A DNA stretch of 64,000 bases from Rhodococcus maanshanensis NBRC 100610 (GTDB taxonomy: Bacteria > Actinomycetota > Actinomycetes > Mycobacteriales > Mycobacteriaceae): assembly GCF_001894865.1 (NCBI RefSeq), contig NZ_BCXA01000011.1, positions 35,471-99,470 of the forward strand. Reading direction: 5' to 3'. Below the pieces are notes generated by a model. It was not told where the DNA came from. It saw nothing but the letters and a program-made list of their open reading frames with translations, and ran no database searches. Of the stretch, positions 52,284 through 62,554 are shown one piece after another. How positions within the stretch are numbered: the first letter of the stretch is position 1; every line of letters starts with the position of its first letter. Both the position numbers and the translations under genes were made by a program.

Positions 52284-53396
52284 ATGGCAACCGCTGATCC
52301 GCTGTTCCTGCCCGCAGGCACCGTGTTCGCCCCGGACGACCTGATCTTCTACGCGGACCGCGGCCGCCGCAGCCTCGACCAGGCGCTCGCCGAGGCCGAT
52401 CTGCTTGTCAGCTGCCCACATTCGGGGGCCGCCATCCCCGAGGAGCTCGGCGAGTTCCTCGCGCCCGAGTTCACCCGCCGGTTGCAGTTCGACTTCACCG
52501 ACTGCTCCACCAGCCCGGTGGTGCGGCGCTGGGCGGAGATCGACCCCCGCATCGTCTACGTGGAGAACCCGCACCCCCGGATGGTGCGCGACCCGAATCG
52601 CGCACGCCCCGAGGACCTGTACGCCACCCTGCGGGAGGCGTTCGCTCGGGTCCGCGCCGCGGGCAAGGGGAACAAGGCCGACCTGAGCGGGGTCGACGCC
52701 ATCCGCCCCGTGACGTTCTCCTTTTATCCGCTGCTGCGCGAGCCGGCCGACGACGCCGGCCTGCACCGGCTCGCCGACACCTTCGCCGAGGTCGCCTCCC
52801 GCGGGCTCGACGTCTACGAGCGGACCCGCGACGACCTCATCGAGCGGATGGTGGCGCTCGCCTTCGAGCGCGCCGAGAAGTCAACCGGGCCGGTCGAGTT
52901 CACCACACTCTCCTTCCACGACACGATGAACCACACCACCACCAGGGACGGCGCGGTGAACGTCGAGCGCGCCGAGGCCGACCGACTACCCGATGTGGTG
53001 GCGTTGTCGAACCGCGGGGACGACCAGGGAGATCCGCGCGGCGACAACCCGGTGAGCATGGCCCCGCAGGCCGTCCGCGCGCTGGCCCAGGCACACAGGG
53101 CGGGCTTCGAGGTGGCCGACCCGACCGCCGTCATGCTGAACCAGCCGTACCTGGGCAGCCACGAGATCATCACCGCGGGTGCACGATTCCGCGAGCTCGG
53201 GTCCCGGGCCGCCGCCGTGGGGGTGGCGCTCGGCGCGGTCCAGGCGGAGTTCAGGCGCGAATTCCTGCTCGGTCCCGACCTCACCGCGGAACTGATGCGG
53301 CCGGGCGTCGGCTGGCCGGAGCCGGACGCCGACCGGGTGGACATGCTCGCCCACGCGTGCAAGGCAAGCTGGGACGGGTACCGGAACCGCCGATAG
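52284..53396 (+). CDS. N-formylglutamate amidohydrolase family protein
   Basis: 370 residues. The family motif SCPHSGAAIPEEL near residue 43 and DFTDCSTSPVVRRW match the N-formylglutamate amidohydrolase fold, a zinc enzyme class that removes formyl groups in histidine breakdown. The ATG follows a TAGGGT -10 box (52272-52277) by 6 bases, giving a leaderless message. No hut genes lie nearby, so the substrate is uncertain. Confidence 0.8.
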   Translation: MATADPLFLPAGTVFAPDDLIFYADRGRRSLDQALAEADLLVSCPHSGAAIPEELGEFLAPEFTRRLQFDFTDCSTSPVVRRWAEIDPRIVYVENPHPRMVRDPNRARPEDLYATLREAFARVRAAGKGNKADLSGVDAIRPVTFSFYPLLREPADDAGLHRLADTFAEVASRGLDVYERTRDDLIERMVALAFERAEKSTGPVEFTTLSFHDTMNHTTTRDGAVNVERAEADRLPDVVALSNRGDDQGDPRGDNPVSMAPQAVRALAQAHRAGFEVADPTAVMLNQPYLGSHEIITAGARFRELGSRAAAVGVALGAVQAEFRREFLLGPDLTAELMRPGVGWPEPDADRVDMLAHACKASWDGYRNRR

Positions 53397-53406
53397 CCGA
53401 GGCCGG

Positions 53407-54753
53407 TCAGCCCAGGACGATCCCGAACACCATGCCTGCCGCGATGGTGGTGATCGCCAACACGATCGTCGGGATGAAGAACGAGTGGTCGACCAGCTTG
53501 GTGCCGAGCTTGGTGCTGCCCGACTCGTCGAAGTTGGCGGCCGCGATCTGTGATCCGTTGGTGGGCAACAGGTAGATGCCCGCGAAGGCGCCCGCCCACA
53601 TGCCGGTGAGCAGCCCGGGAGCGAGTCCCGCCGCCAGGCCGATCGGCACGATGGTCCTGGTCGCCGTCGACTGACTGGTGGTGAGCACACAGACCAGGAA
53701 GACACCGAGCGCGAAGATCCAGGGCGCGGCGTCGACCCAGTCACCGACGGTGTTGGTGATCAGCTCCTGATGGGCGCTGATGAAGGTGTCGGTGAGCCAG
53801 GCCAGACCGAACAGCGCGATGGCCGAGACCATGCCCGCCTTGAAGACCGTCGAGCCAGGGACGTCCGCCACGTTCGGGCGGCACACCAGCAGGATCAGCG
53901 TGCCGACCAGAAACATCATCATCTCGATGATCGGCGTCATACCCATCGGCGAGCCGTCTGCCGCTTCCGGTCGAATCTGCTTGAACAGACCGAAGATCAC
54001 GATCGCGGCGACGCCGAGCAGGAAGATGATGGCGGCATTGCGACCCTGAGTGGTCGACTTCAGCTCGACCGCACCGGGGCCGTTCGCTGATGCGGCCGAG
54101 GGAGCGAGGAGCTCACCGGACGCGATCCGGGCCTGGATCTCCGGATCGTCGGCGATGTTCTTGCCCAGTCGGTTCACGACCATCGAGGACAGCACGATGC
54201 CGACGATCGCGGCGGGCAGCGTGATCTTGATGATGTCGATCAGCTCGAAGTTGTACGGCTCGACATCGGTGAGGGTGACCATCGCCGCCATCGCCGCCGA
54301 GACCGGGCTACAGGCCAGGGCCACGCCGGTCGCCACGACGGAGAGCGAGAGCGGGCGCGAGGGCCGGACACCGTTGCGATACGACGCGTCGTAGATGACC
54401 GGCAGCAGCGGGTACAGGATGTTCGAGGTGCCGGCGCCGACCGCGAACAGGAACGAGACCAGCGGTGCGATCAGCGTGATCTGCTTGGGGCGCTTGGAGA
54501 TCAGTTTCGCCGCGATCGTCACCATCCAGTCGATGCCGCCCGCCGCCTGCATCATCGACGACGCCAGCACGACCGACAGGATGATCAGCAGCGCGTCGAC
54601 CGGCGGGCTGCCCACGTCCTCCCGGAACACGAAGACCAGCACAGCCACACCCGCGCCGCCCCACAGGCCAAGTGCCACACCGCTGGAGCGGGTGCCCATC
54701 ACGATGGCGCCGAGCACCACGATCAGTTCCAGGGCGATCTTCAGCGCATCCAC
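53407..54753 (-). CDS. C4-dicarboxylate transporter of the DcuA/DcuB family
   Basis: 448 residues with about eleven membrane helices. It matches the anaerobic C4-dicarboxylate carriers: GTRSSGVALGLWGG at the start, VLASSMMQAAGGIDWMV, FLFAVGAGTSNILYPLLPVIYD and SVVATGVALACSPVSAAMAA. These exchange aspartate, fumarate, malate and succinate. It is convergent with the amidohydrolase gene and upstream of nothing obvious. Confidence 0.9.
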   Translation of the reverse strand: MDALKIALELIVVLGAIVMGTRSSGVALGLWGGAGVAVLVFVFREDVGSPPVDALLIILSVVLASSMMQAAGGIDWMVTIAAKLISKRPKQITLIAPLVSFLFAVGAGTSNILYPLLPVIYDASYRNGVRPSRPLSLSVVATGVALACSPVSAAMAAMVTLTDVEPYNFELIDIIKITLPAAIVGIVLSSMVVNRLGKNIADDPEIQARIASGELLAPSAASANGPGAVELKSTTQGRNAAIIFLLGVAAIVIFGLFKQIRPEAADGSPMGMTPIIEMMMFLVGTLILLVCRPNVADVPGSTVFKAGMVSAIALFGLAWLTDTFISAHQELITNTVGDWVDAAPWIFALGVFLVCVLTTSQSTATRTIVPIGLAAGLAPGLLTGMWAGAFAGIYLLPTNGSQIAAANFDESGSTKLGTKLVDHSFFIPTIVLAITTIAAGMVFGIVLG

Positions 54754-54866
54754 GCAGGTCCACCTCGCCTATCCATGGAGAACATTCGTTGTGTCAAACA
54801 TTGGTTCCGGTGATGCTACGGCGCGCCCGACGGAATCTGTGGGATCTCCCGCCGAGCTCGGGCCGG

Positions 54867-55757
54867 TCAGTCCCCCAAGGAGTCTCGCGCGCGACAGACG
54901 ATGCGCGGATCCGGGGTCCCGACCACTTCGTCGTCCCTGTTCTCGTAGTCGAAGCGGCTGAGCACATGCCGCATGGCGTTGATCCTGGCGCGCTTCTTGT
55001 CGTTGCTCTTCACGACGGTCCACGGCGCGATGTCGGTGTCGGTGAACCGGATCATCTGCTCCTTGGCGGCCGTGTACGACTCCCACTTGTCCAGCGACGC
55101 AAGGTCCATCGGGGAGAGCTTCCACTGCCGGACCGGGTCCACCTGCCTGATCGCGAACCGGGTGCGCTGCTCGTTCCTGGACACCGAGAACCACAGCTTG
55201 GTCAGGCTGATCCCCTCGTCGACGAGCATCTGTTCGAAGAGCGGGGCCTGGCGCAGGAAGCGCGCGTGCTGGTCGTCGTTGCAGAAGCCCATCACCCGCT
55301 CGACACCCGCGCGGTTGTACCAGGAGCGGTCGAAGAGGACGAGCTCACCCGCCGCGGGCAGGTGCTCGACGTACCGCTGGAAGTACCACTGGCCCTGTTC
55401 ACGAGCGGACGGCTTCTCGAGGGCCACCACCCGCGCGCCCCTTGGGTTCAGGTGCTCGGTGAACCGCTTGATGGTGCCGCCCTTGCCCGCCGCGTCCCGA
55501 CCCTCGAACACGATCACGTGTCTGCGCCCGGTCGCCTTGGACCAGTTCTGCAGTTTGAGCAATTCGATCTGCAGCAGTCGCTTCGCCATCTCGTACTCGG
55601 CGCGCTCCATCCGGTCCGCGTACGGATACCCCTCGCGCCAGGTGTCGACGGCCCGACCGTCCGCCGCGCCGACCAGGATCGGGTCGTCGTCATCGTCATC
55701 CAGGACCGTGAACGCGGAGGTGTCGGCGAGATCCACTGAGTGGTCGAATTCGGTCAT
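54867..55757 (-). CDS. ppk2: Polyphosphate kinase 2 (class I-like)
   Basis: 296 residues. Walker A VIVFEGRDAAGKGGTI, then LNPRGARVVALEKPSAREQGQWYFQRY and Walker B LVLFDRSWYNRAGVERVMGF are all typical of class I PPK2, which phosphorylates ADP or GDP from polyphosphate. An acidic stretch (LDDDDDDP) lies near residue 20. It is distinct from the copy at 9891. Its place near groEL2 matches the gene order around porH-porA in corynebacteria. Confidence 0.92.
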   Translation of the reverse strand: MTEFDHSVDLADTSAFTVLDDDDDDPILVGAADGRAVDTWREGYPYADRMERAEYEMAKRLLQIELLKLQNWSKATGRRHVIVFEGRDAAGKGGTIKRFTEHLNPRGARVVALEKPSAREQGQWYFQRYVEHLPAAGELVLFDRSWYNRAGVERVMGFCNDDQHARFLRQAPLFEQMLVDEGISLTKLWFSVSRNEQRTRFAIRQVDPVRQWKLSPMDLASLDKWESYTAAKEQMIRFTDTDIAPWTVVKSNDKKRARINAMRHVLSRFDYENRDDEVVGTPDPRIVCRARDSLGD

Positions 55758-55939
55758 CCGCGGACGGTAACCGCCGCGCTCGTCGGCGCGGTGTCGCCCG
55801 GGTGAACGCTTTCACCACGCCTCGGCGCGGTCCACGATCTCACCTGATCCAGTAACAGACGGATAACGTAGGTGCATCAATCAATTGAGTCGCCGACAAA
55901 AGCCCGATCGCACCCGTCGACGAAGCTCATCCTGGCGAC

Positions 55940-56368
55940 ATGACCACCTCGAGTCCGGCCCCAACCAAGCTCTGGGTCCCCCGCATCCTGACCGCACTGG
56001 TCGCGAACGGTGTCCTGCTCTGGATCGCCGATCTGGTCCTCGGCCCGTTCCACATTTCCTATCCCCTGTGGTTCATCGTCGGCACGATCCTGTTCACGTT
56101 GGCCACGCTGTTCGTCAAGCCGGTCCTCACCCGTCTGCTGAGCACGGTGCCGGGACTGCGCGCCTACACCTGGGTCGTCAACCTGGTCGCGACGTACCTC
56201 GTCCTACTCATCGTGGTGCTGCTGACGAACGACTTCCAGATCCGGGGCTTCTGGACCTGGGTGTGGGCGACGCTGATCATCTGGATCGGCTCGGTCGTCT
56301 ACGACGAACTCGACGACAAGCTCGAGTCGAGCACGAGGCCGGGCAGGCACAAGGCCGCCGGCAACTAG
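55940..56368 (+). CDS. Small integral membrane protein, phage-holin-IV-like superfamily
   Basis: 142 residues with four predicted membrane helices (about 14-34, 42-62, 77-100, 106-125) and a charged tail. It resembles actinobacterial proteins filed under phage holin family 4, a name given by fold only; nothing phage-like is nearby. Function is unknown. Confidence 0.65.
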   Translation: MTTSSPAPTKLWVPRILTALVANGVLLWIADLVLGPFHISYPLWFIVGTILFTLATLFVKPVLTRLLSTVPGLRAYTWVVNLVATYLVLLIVVLLTNDFQIRGFWTWVWATLIIWIGSVVYDELDDKLESSTRPGRHKAAGN

Positions 56369-56383
56369 TTCGACCGATCGCCT

Positions 56384-56455
56384 CGTCGGGGGCAGACCCC
56401 GCCCCCGACGACAAGACGGCGCCGACCCCGCGTACTCCGCGAGATCGGCGCCGTC
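56384..56455. terminator. Two hairpins between convergent genes
   Basis: CGTCGGGGGC/GCCCCCGACG (56384-56410), then GACGGCGCCGA/TCGGCGCCGTC (56415-56455) with an inner CGCG pair. They separate the membrane protein gene from mycolyltransferase homologue 3. Confidence 0.8.
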
Positions 56456-56480
56456 GTTGTCGCCAGTGCTGTCGGGCCTG

Positions 56481-57500
56481 TTAGAGACCGATCGATGCGG
56501 CCAGCATCGGCCACGACTTGTGGAGGTCGTCCTGCCAGTAGCCCCACGAGTGGGTGCCGTTCGGCCGGAAGTCGACGACGGCCGGGATGCCGAGCTCACC
56601 GAGCCGCTTGGACAGGTTGTTGGTGCAGATCAGGGTCGCGCCCTCGATCACGCCGCCGAGCAGCGCCTGGTTGGCGAGACCGGAGATGCCGCCGGTCTCC
56701 TCCAGGTTGTCGTGCGCTCCCGGCAGTCCGTTGCCGGAGGAGATGTAGAGCTGGGTGCCGCGCAGCTTTTCGGCATTGACGACCGGGTCGTTCGCCACCC
56801 AGGCCGCGTCGTTCTTCGCGCCCCACATGTTCTCGACCTTGGCGCCGCCCCGCGACTCGACGACCATCTTGATGTAGGCCCGGCCCATGTCGGTGCTGGT
56901 CTCGGCGCAGCCGCTGTAGGAGGCCACGCTCTTGTAGAGGCCGGGGGCCGCGATCGCCAGGTTGAGCACCGAGGTGCCGGTCATGGAGATGGCCGCCATC
57001 GAGTTCACGCCGTTGGTCTTGAACTCGGAGTTGATCAGCGGCGGCAGTTCCTTGGTCAGGAAGGTCGTCCACTTGTTCTTGCCGAGCTTCGGGTCGTCCT
57101 TCTGCCAGTCGGTGTAGTAGCTGAAGGCGCCACCGACCGGGGTCACCACGTTCACGTTCTTGTCCGCGAAGAAGGTCGCGACATCCGTGCGACGCTGCCA
57201 GGTGGCCGAATCCTCGCCGCCGCCCGCGCCGTTGAGCAGGTACAGGGTCGGCCTCGGCGCGCTGGAGTCCATCGGGCGCTGAACCTTGACCGGGATGGTC
57301 TTGTCCATCGACGCCGAGTACACGTACGCGGTCACCTGACGCCCGCTGCCCTCGACCCGCTCGACCTTCGAGGCGGACTGCTCAGCCGCGGGTGCGGCCG
57401 TGGCGAGCCCGCCCGCGCCGACCAGGGGAAGGATCATCAGGGCCGCTGCGGCCGCGGCCAGCCGCGCCGTGCGGGCGCCGGATCGACGAAGCATGCTCAT
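56481..57500 (-). CDS. Antigen 85-type mycolyltransferase homologue 3
   Basis: 339 residues. Signal peptide about 1-36, cleaved near ATA-AP. It is close to homologue 1 (TLYLLNGAGGGED, GGAFSYYTDWQKDDPKLG, THSWGYWQDDLH). The elbow is MAAISMTGTSVL: the first Gly of G-x-S-x-x-G is Ala, while the Ser is kept. It lies between ppk2 and groEL2, beside a 21-residue peptide gene. In corynebacteria a mycolyltransferase attaches mycolate to PorA/PorH, so this enzyme is a natural candidate to modify that peptide. Confidence 0.87.
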   Translation of the reverse strand: MSMLRRSGARTARLAAAAAALMILPLVGAGGLATAAPAAEQSASKVERVEGSGRQVTAYVYSASMDKTIPVKVQRPMDSSAPRPTLYLLNGAGGGEDSATWQRRTDVATFFADKNVNVVTPVGGAFSYYTDWQKDDPKLGKNKWTTFLTKELPPLINSEFKTNGVNSMAAISMTGTSVLNLAIAAPGLYKSVASYSGCAETSTDMGRAYIKMVVESRGGAKVENMWGAKNDAAWVANDPVVNAEKLRGTQLYISSGNGLPGAHDNLEETGGISGLANQALLGGVIEGATLICTNNLSKRLGELGIPAVVDFRPNGTHSWGYWQDDLHKSWPMLAASIGL

Positions 57501-57720
57501 GTGTGGTGCACCTGACTGTCTATGGGCCGAGATCGGTTGGTGTTCGGTACTTCTCTACAGAACGGGGGTCCACGCGCTGGTACGCATGGACCCTCGGCTT
57601 GCTGCGGGTGATCTTACGCAGGCACAGCGCCTGCGTGGTCAGCGATCCCGCGCCGACAGTGTCACCCGGAACGCGTACGACTGTCTCGGAAATTGGCGAA
57701 ACTGGCCATAACAGCAGACG

Positions 57721-57752
57721 GGCGGCCGGACTCCCTCGGGAGTCCGGCCGCC
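57721..57752 (-). terminator. Strong terminator after the groEL2-linked micro-peptide
   Basis: GGCGGCCGGACTCC pairs perfectly with GGAGTCCGGCCGCC over CTCG, 11 bases after the peptide stop. The micro-gene thus has its own promoter and terminator. Confidence 0.9.
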
Positions 57753-57763
57753 TGCTCGGGGGA

Positions 57764-57829
57764 TCAGCTGAACTTGCTCAGCAGCTGGTAGAGCTCGATG
57801 AGCGAGATGATGGTGCTGATGGAACCCAT
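57764..57829 (-). CDS. 21-residue hydrophobic micro-peptide downstream of groEL2
   Basis: Begins MGSISTIISLIE and ends QLLSKFS. A strong TTGGAGGA site lies 5 bases before the ATG, a promoter-like TATCTT at 57893-57898 precedes it, and a perfect terminator follows, so it is a monocistronic small gene. No signal peptide. It shares the M-G-[ST]-I-x-T start with the peptide at 4069. In corynebacteria the signal-less porins PorH and PorA lie in the same place, between groEL2 and a ppk2 gene, and receive mycolate on Ser. A similar envelope role is inferred, though this peptide is only half their length. Confidence 0.7.
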   Translation of the reverse strand: MGSISTIISLIELYQLLSKFS

Positions 57830-57892
57830 GTGATCCTCCAAGAAGATTGACCTATCGCAGAAACTGCGTGTGACCCCTCGCCACAGCAAACG

Positions 57893-57898
57893 AAGATA
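57893..57898 (-). promoter_or_regulatory. -10 box of the groEL2-linked micro-peptide gene
   Basis: TATCTT on the minus strand, about 64 bases before the ATG, giving a 5' UTR of roughly 55 bases. No clear -35 sequence. Confidence 0.45.
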
Positions 57899-57977
57899 GC
57901 GGACCGAGCGTCCAGATCGGTGACCTACGTTGGTCGCTCGGGTGAACAACGTGTTTCCGCAGGTACCACGCCTACGA

Positions 57978-58017
57978 GCGGGGCCCGGGCCACCCTTTCG
58001 GGTGACCCGGGCCCCGC
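57978..58017 (-). terminator. groEL2 terminator
   Basis: An 18-base GC-rich stem with one mismatch (core GGGGCCCGGG) around TTTC, 25 bases after the groEL2 stop. It separates groEL2 from the micro-peptide gene. Confidence 0.9.
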
Positions 58018-58042
58018 CGGGTGGAACTGGTGTGGCTGTGGA

Positions 58043-59725
<1,683 letters not shown>

Positions 59726-59813
59726 TCATGACGCATTTACGCCTACGGCCAGGCTCGGCGCCCGCGACGGACGACCAGGGGTGTCGATGGGATCCCGATC
59801 TCACCGTCCCGAC

Positions 59814-59840
59814 CTGGCACTCGCATGACGCGAGTGCCAA
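59814..59840. promoter_or_regulatory. CIRCE element 1 (HrcA operator)
   Basis: CTGGCACTC-N9-GAGTGCCAA, with the exact 9-base CIRCE spacer, about 145 bases upstream of groEL2. Confidence 0.9.
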
Positions 59841-59848
59841 GTGCCTTT

Positions 59849-59875
59849 TTAGCACTCAGGGGTGGCGAGTGCAAG
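59849..59875. promoter_or_regulatory. CIRCE element 2 (HrcA operator)
   Basis: TTAGCACTC-N9-GAGTGCAAG; the left arm is the exact consensus, the right arm has two changes. It lies 8 bases beyond element 1. Confidence 0.88.
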
Positions 59876-59890
59876 GTCGGGACGGGTGGG

Positions 59891-60406
59891 TCAGCGCATC
59901 GCGCAGACGGCGCCGGTGTTCAGGTTCACGGCGAAGGACAGCGGGCCGACGCACTTGACGCCGGACGCCTCCGCGGTCGCCCCCGAACCCCAGCCCGCCA
60001 CCGAGATGGTGGTGTGGCCGTTCGAGGCGTTCGAGTGCGAGATGCCGCCGCCGATGGCGAACGCATGGGCGGCGCCCGCGTCGCGCGAGGAACTGAGCGC
60101 GACCCCGAAGCCGGTCGCGAGGCTGTTCGCGGATCCGCCGTTGGCCACGCTCACCGCGGTCCCGCTGTCCATCGCGGTCGCCCCGGCGTTCCCGACGGTG
60201 GCGGTGGCGCCGCAGCTCGCGTCACCGATGACCCTGATGTCGTTCGCCGACGGCGGCGAGGCGCAACCGACCTGCGCGGCGGAGGCGACGCCGGAGCCGG
60301 CGACCGCCATGCCCCCCGCGATCGCGACGCCGACCGCCAGACTCGCGCCCGCGCGGGTGATCGACGGAATAAGGCTGTGGACGCGGGGCATGAGCTGAAT
60401 CGACAC
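59891..60406 (-). CDS. Secreted DUF6764-like protein
   Basis: 171 residues from a GTG at 60406, chosen because GAGGAG stands 4 bases ahead; the ATG at 60391 has none. Signal peptide about 1-43, ending VASA-AQ. The mature part has CASPPSANDIRVIGDASCG, several AxAxG-type Ala/Gly stretches and a late AVNLNTGAVC, a pattern I associate with DUF6764. Four Cys suggest two disulfides. Function is unknown; a cell-surface or secreted role is likely. Confidence 0.7.
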   Translation of the reverse strand: MSIQLMPRVHSLIPSITRAGASLAVGVAIAGGMAVAGSGVASAAQVGCASPPSANDIRVIGDASCGATATVGNAGATAMDSGTAVSVANGGSANSLATGFGVALSSSRDAGAAHAFAIGGGISHSNASNGHTTISVAGWGSGATAEASGVKCVGPLSFAVNLNTGAVCAMR

Positions 60407-60537
60407 GGAACTCCTCGATAGCAGAGCGAACGGATACCGACGCGACGGTACCCAAGACTCGCCCGGCAACAACCGGATCGACAGATCTCGATTCGGCACC
60501 GGTTTCGTGTGGGCCGATCGGGGTGGCGTCGGCGGCC

Positions 60538-61320
60538 TCAGTCCCGCAGCTCGGCGAGCAGTCCGGGAAGGTCCGCGACCGAGTCGAGCACATGCCCTGG
60601 GGCGGTCTCGGCCGCCTCGAGGACGGACTGCCGGAACTTGCCGGTACGCACCAGCACCCCGACGAATCCTGCGCGCTGGGCCGCCAGCACGTCGTTCTGG
60701 AGATCGTCGCCGATCATCACCGTCCGCTCCGGCGGGGTCCCCATCAGCCCTGCGGCCGCGAGGAACCCGGTCGGCGAGGGCTTGCCGACCACGGTGATGC
60801 GGGCGTTGCCCGCAGCCTCGAGCCCCGGCAGGTAGGCCCCGGTGTCGATGCGGATGCCCTCCGCGGTGGCCCAGGTCAGTCCGCCCTGCATCGCGACCAC
60901 CGGCACCCCGTCGAGCATCAGCTCCACCACCCGGCTCAGCGCGGCGTGGTCGAACTCGGGCCCGGCCCCGCCGAGCACCACCACCTCCGGCCGTTCGGCG
61001 TCGAACTCCACGCCCGTCATGTCGCCGGCGATGTCGCCGTGGTTGATCAGCAGACAGCGCTCCCCCTGGTGCACCGAGCGAAGGTGCTCGGCGGTGAGTG
61101 CGGCGGCCGTGACGATCTCGTCGGCGTCCACCGCCATGCCGCAATCACGCAGGGCGGCCGCGATCTCGGCCCGCGTCCTCGAGGTGGTGTTGGTGAGGAA
61201 GGCACGCGCGATCCCACGGTCGCGGACGGTCGCGAGGGCCTCCGCGGCGCCTGCGAGCGGTTGCCAGGAGGTGACCAGCACCCCGTCGATGTCGAACAGC
61301 ACGCCCTCGACCGCGGCCAC
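60538..61320 (-). CDS. HAD-IIA family hydrolase
   Basis: 260 residues from the GTG at 61320. HAD motifs I (GVLFDIDGVLV), II (FLTNTTSRT), Lys in TVVGKPSPTGF and IV (TVMIGDDLQNDV) are intact. A C2-type cap domain lies between. Relatives are NagD-like and phospholysine phosphohistidine phosphatases. It starts three bases after tam ends, so they form an operon. The substrate is unknown. Confidence 0.88.
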   Translation of the reverse strand: MAAVEGVLFDIDGVLVTSWQPLAGAAEALATVRDRGIARAFLTNTTSRTRAEIAAALRDCGMAVDADEIVTAAALTAEHLRSVHQGERCLLINHGDIAGDMTGVEFDAERPEVVVLGGAGPEFDHAALSRVVELMLDGVPVVAMQGGLTWATAEGIRIDTGAYLPGLEAAGNARITVVGKPSPTGFLAAAGLMGTPPERTVMIGDDLQNDVLAAQRAGFVGVLVRTGKFRQSVLEAAETAPGHVLDSVADLPGLLAELRD

Positions 61321-61323
61321 GGT

Positions 61324-62100
61324 TCACGCGCCCGGCTTCTCCGCGACCACGAAGGTCCGCAGGAAGGGGAAGACGGTCCCGAACGGGCCGCGCGGATACG
61401 CATGCCGCAGACGGGCCCCGTAATCCGCCTCGAAGACCGCCGTCTCGGCGGCCGACAGCCGATCGAGGACCGGCCGCAATCCGGTCCCGCGAACCCACTC
61501 CAGCACGGGATCGGGACCAGGAAGCAGGTGCTGGTACTCGGTCCGCCAGACCGCGACCCGCAGTCCGGCGCCCAGCAGCAACTCGAGATACTCCGCAGGC
61601 TCGGCCACCGGGCCCTCGTGGCGCAGCACCCCACCGAGTCGTTCGCGCCACCGCGGCGACTCGGCGATCTCGCGCATCAACCGGTGCGAGGGCGAGCCGA
61701 AGTTCGCGGGCACCTGGAAGGCGAGCCAGCCGCCGGGGTTGAGCTCGGCCGCCCACCTCGCCAGCAACTCGCGGTGCGACGGCACCCATTGCAGCAGTGC
61801 GTTGCTCACCAGCACGTCGACCCCCGCGGCGGAGAAATCCTCAGCGCCGCCCAGCGCGAACTCGACGCGTCCGTGGCGGTGGGCGGCGACGGCCTCGGAG
61901 ATCATCTCCGGCGACGAGTCGATGCCGAGCACCGTGGCGCCGGGCCACTTCTCGGCCAACGTCACGGTCAGCGTGCCCGGCCCACAGCCGAGGTCGACGA
62001 CCCGTCGCGGGTCGAGGGCGCCGACCTGACCGACCAGATCGAAGAAAGGCCGGCGTCGCTCCGCCCCGAACAGCGAGTACTGCGCCGGGTCCCACTGCAC
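61324..62100 (-). CDS. tam: Trans-aconitate 2-methyltransferase
   Basis: 258 residues from the GTG at 62100, the position matching the family start WDPAQYSLF. SAM-binding motif VVDLGCGPGTLTVTLA, acidic post-I in VLGIDSSPEMI, and NALLQWVPSHREL are typical Tam features. It methylates trans-aconitate, an aconitase by-product, using S-adenosylmethionine. It is followed directly by the HAD gene. Confidence 0.88.
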   Translation of the reverse strand: MQWDPAQYSLFGAERRRPFFDLVGQVGALDPRRVVDLGCGPGTLTVTLAEKWPGATVLGIDSSPEMISEAVAAHRHGRVEFALGGAEDFSAAGVDVLVSNALLQWVPSHRELLARWAAELNPGGWLAFQVPANFGSPSHRLMREIAESPRWRERLGGVLRHEGPVAEPAEYLELLLGAGLRVAVWRTEYQHLLPGPDPVLEWVRGTGLRPVLDRLSAAETAVFEADYGARLRHAYPRGPFGTVFPFLRTFVVAEKPGA

Positions 62101-62109
62101 CGCGCCAAC

Positions 62110-62131
62110 GGACCGCGGGGTCCCGCGGTCC
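62110..62131 (-). terminator. Hairpin between zinc finger gene and tam
   Basis: GGACCGCGG-GGTC-CCGCGGTCC, perfect 9-base stem, 19 bases after the zinc finger stop and before tam. Confidence 0.65.
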
Positions 62132-62149
62132 GGATCGGGTCGGCCGACG

Positions 62150-62497
62150 CTAATGGACGTGATCCTGCCAGTCCGCGGGCACCCGGCCCGCCGGGCCCGG
62201 CACCGGCTGGTCGACCGGGTGGTGCCGCGGCGAGGCCAGCTCGGGCCCGTCGTACATCTGCTCGGTCTGGAAGTTCCAGAACCAGTCCTCGCCCGGCTCG
62301 AAGCTCTGGATGAACGGGTGCCCTGTCGCCGCCGCGTGCGCGCTCGCGTGCTGCGCAGGCGAGGTGTCGCAGCACCCGACGTGCCCGCACTGGGCACATC
62401 GGCGCAGGTGCACCCACCAGCCCCCGCCCGCGTCGCACTCGGCGCAACCCGGCCCGCTCGGCGCGACGCCCGGATCGATCCCGGCAAACTCGGTCAT
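62150..62497 (-). CDS. UBP-type zinc finger protein
   Basis: 115 residues. Cys/His ligands follow the UBP pattern: CAECDAGGGWWVHLRRC, CGHVGCCD, then HASAHAAATGHPF. In eukaryotes this finger binds ubiquitin; bacterial stand-alone copies are common in actinobacteria and their role is unknown. It ends with a conserved aromatic stretch (DWFWNFQTEQMYDGP). Confidence 0.85.
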   Translation of the reverse strand: MTEFAGIDPGVAPSGPGCAECDAGGGWWVHLRRCAQCGHVGCCDTSPAQHASAHAAATGHPFIQSFEPGEDWFWNFQTEQMYDGPELASPRHHPVDQPVPGPAGRVPADWQDHVH

Positions 62498-62554
62498 CGT
62501 GATCCTCCCGTGCGTGCGAGGGGTTCGGTTCCCTGGCTCGAGTATGCCGCGAAG

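Noticed and set aside
55940..56368. Reading the small membrane protein as a phage holin
   Set aside because: The family name is structural only; no lysis or phage genes are nearby.
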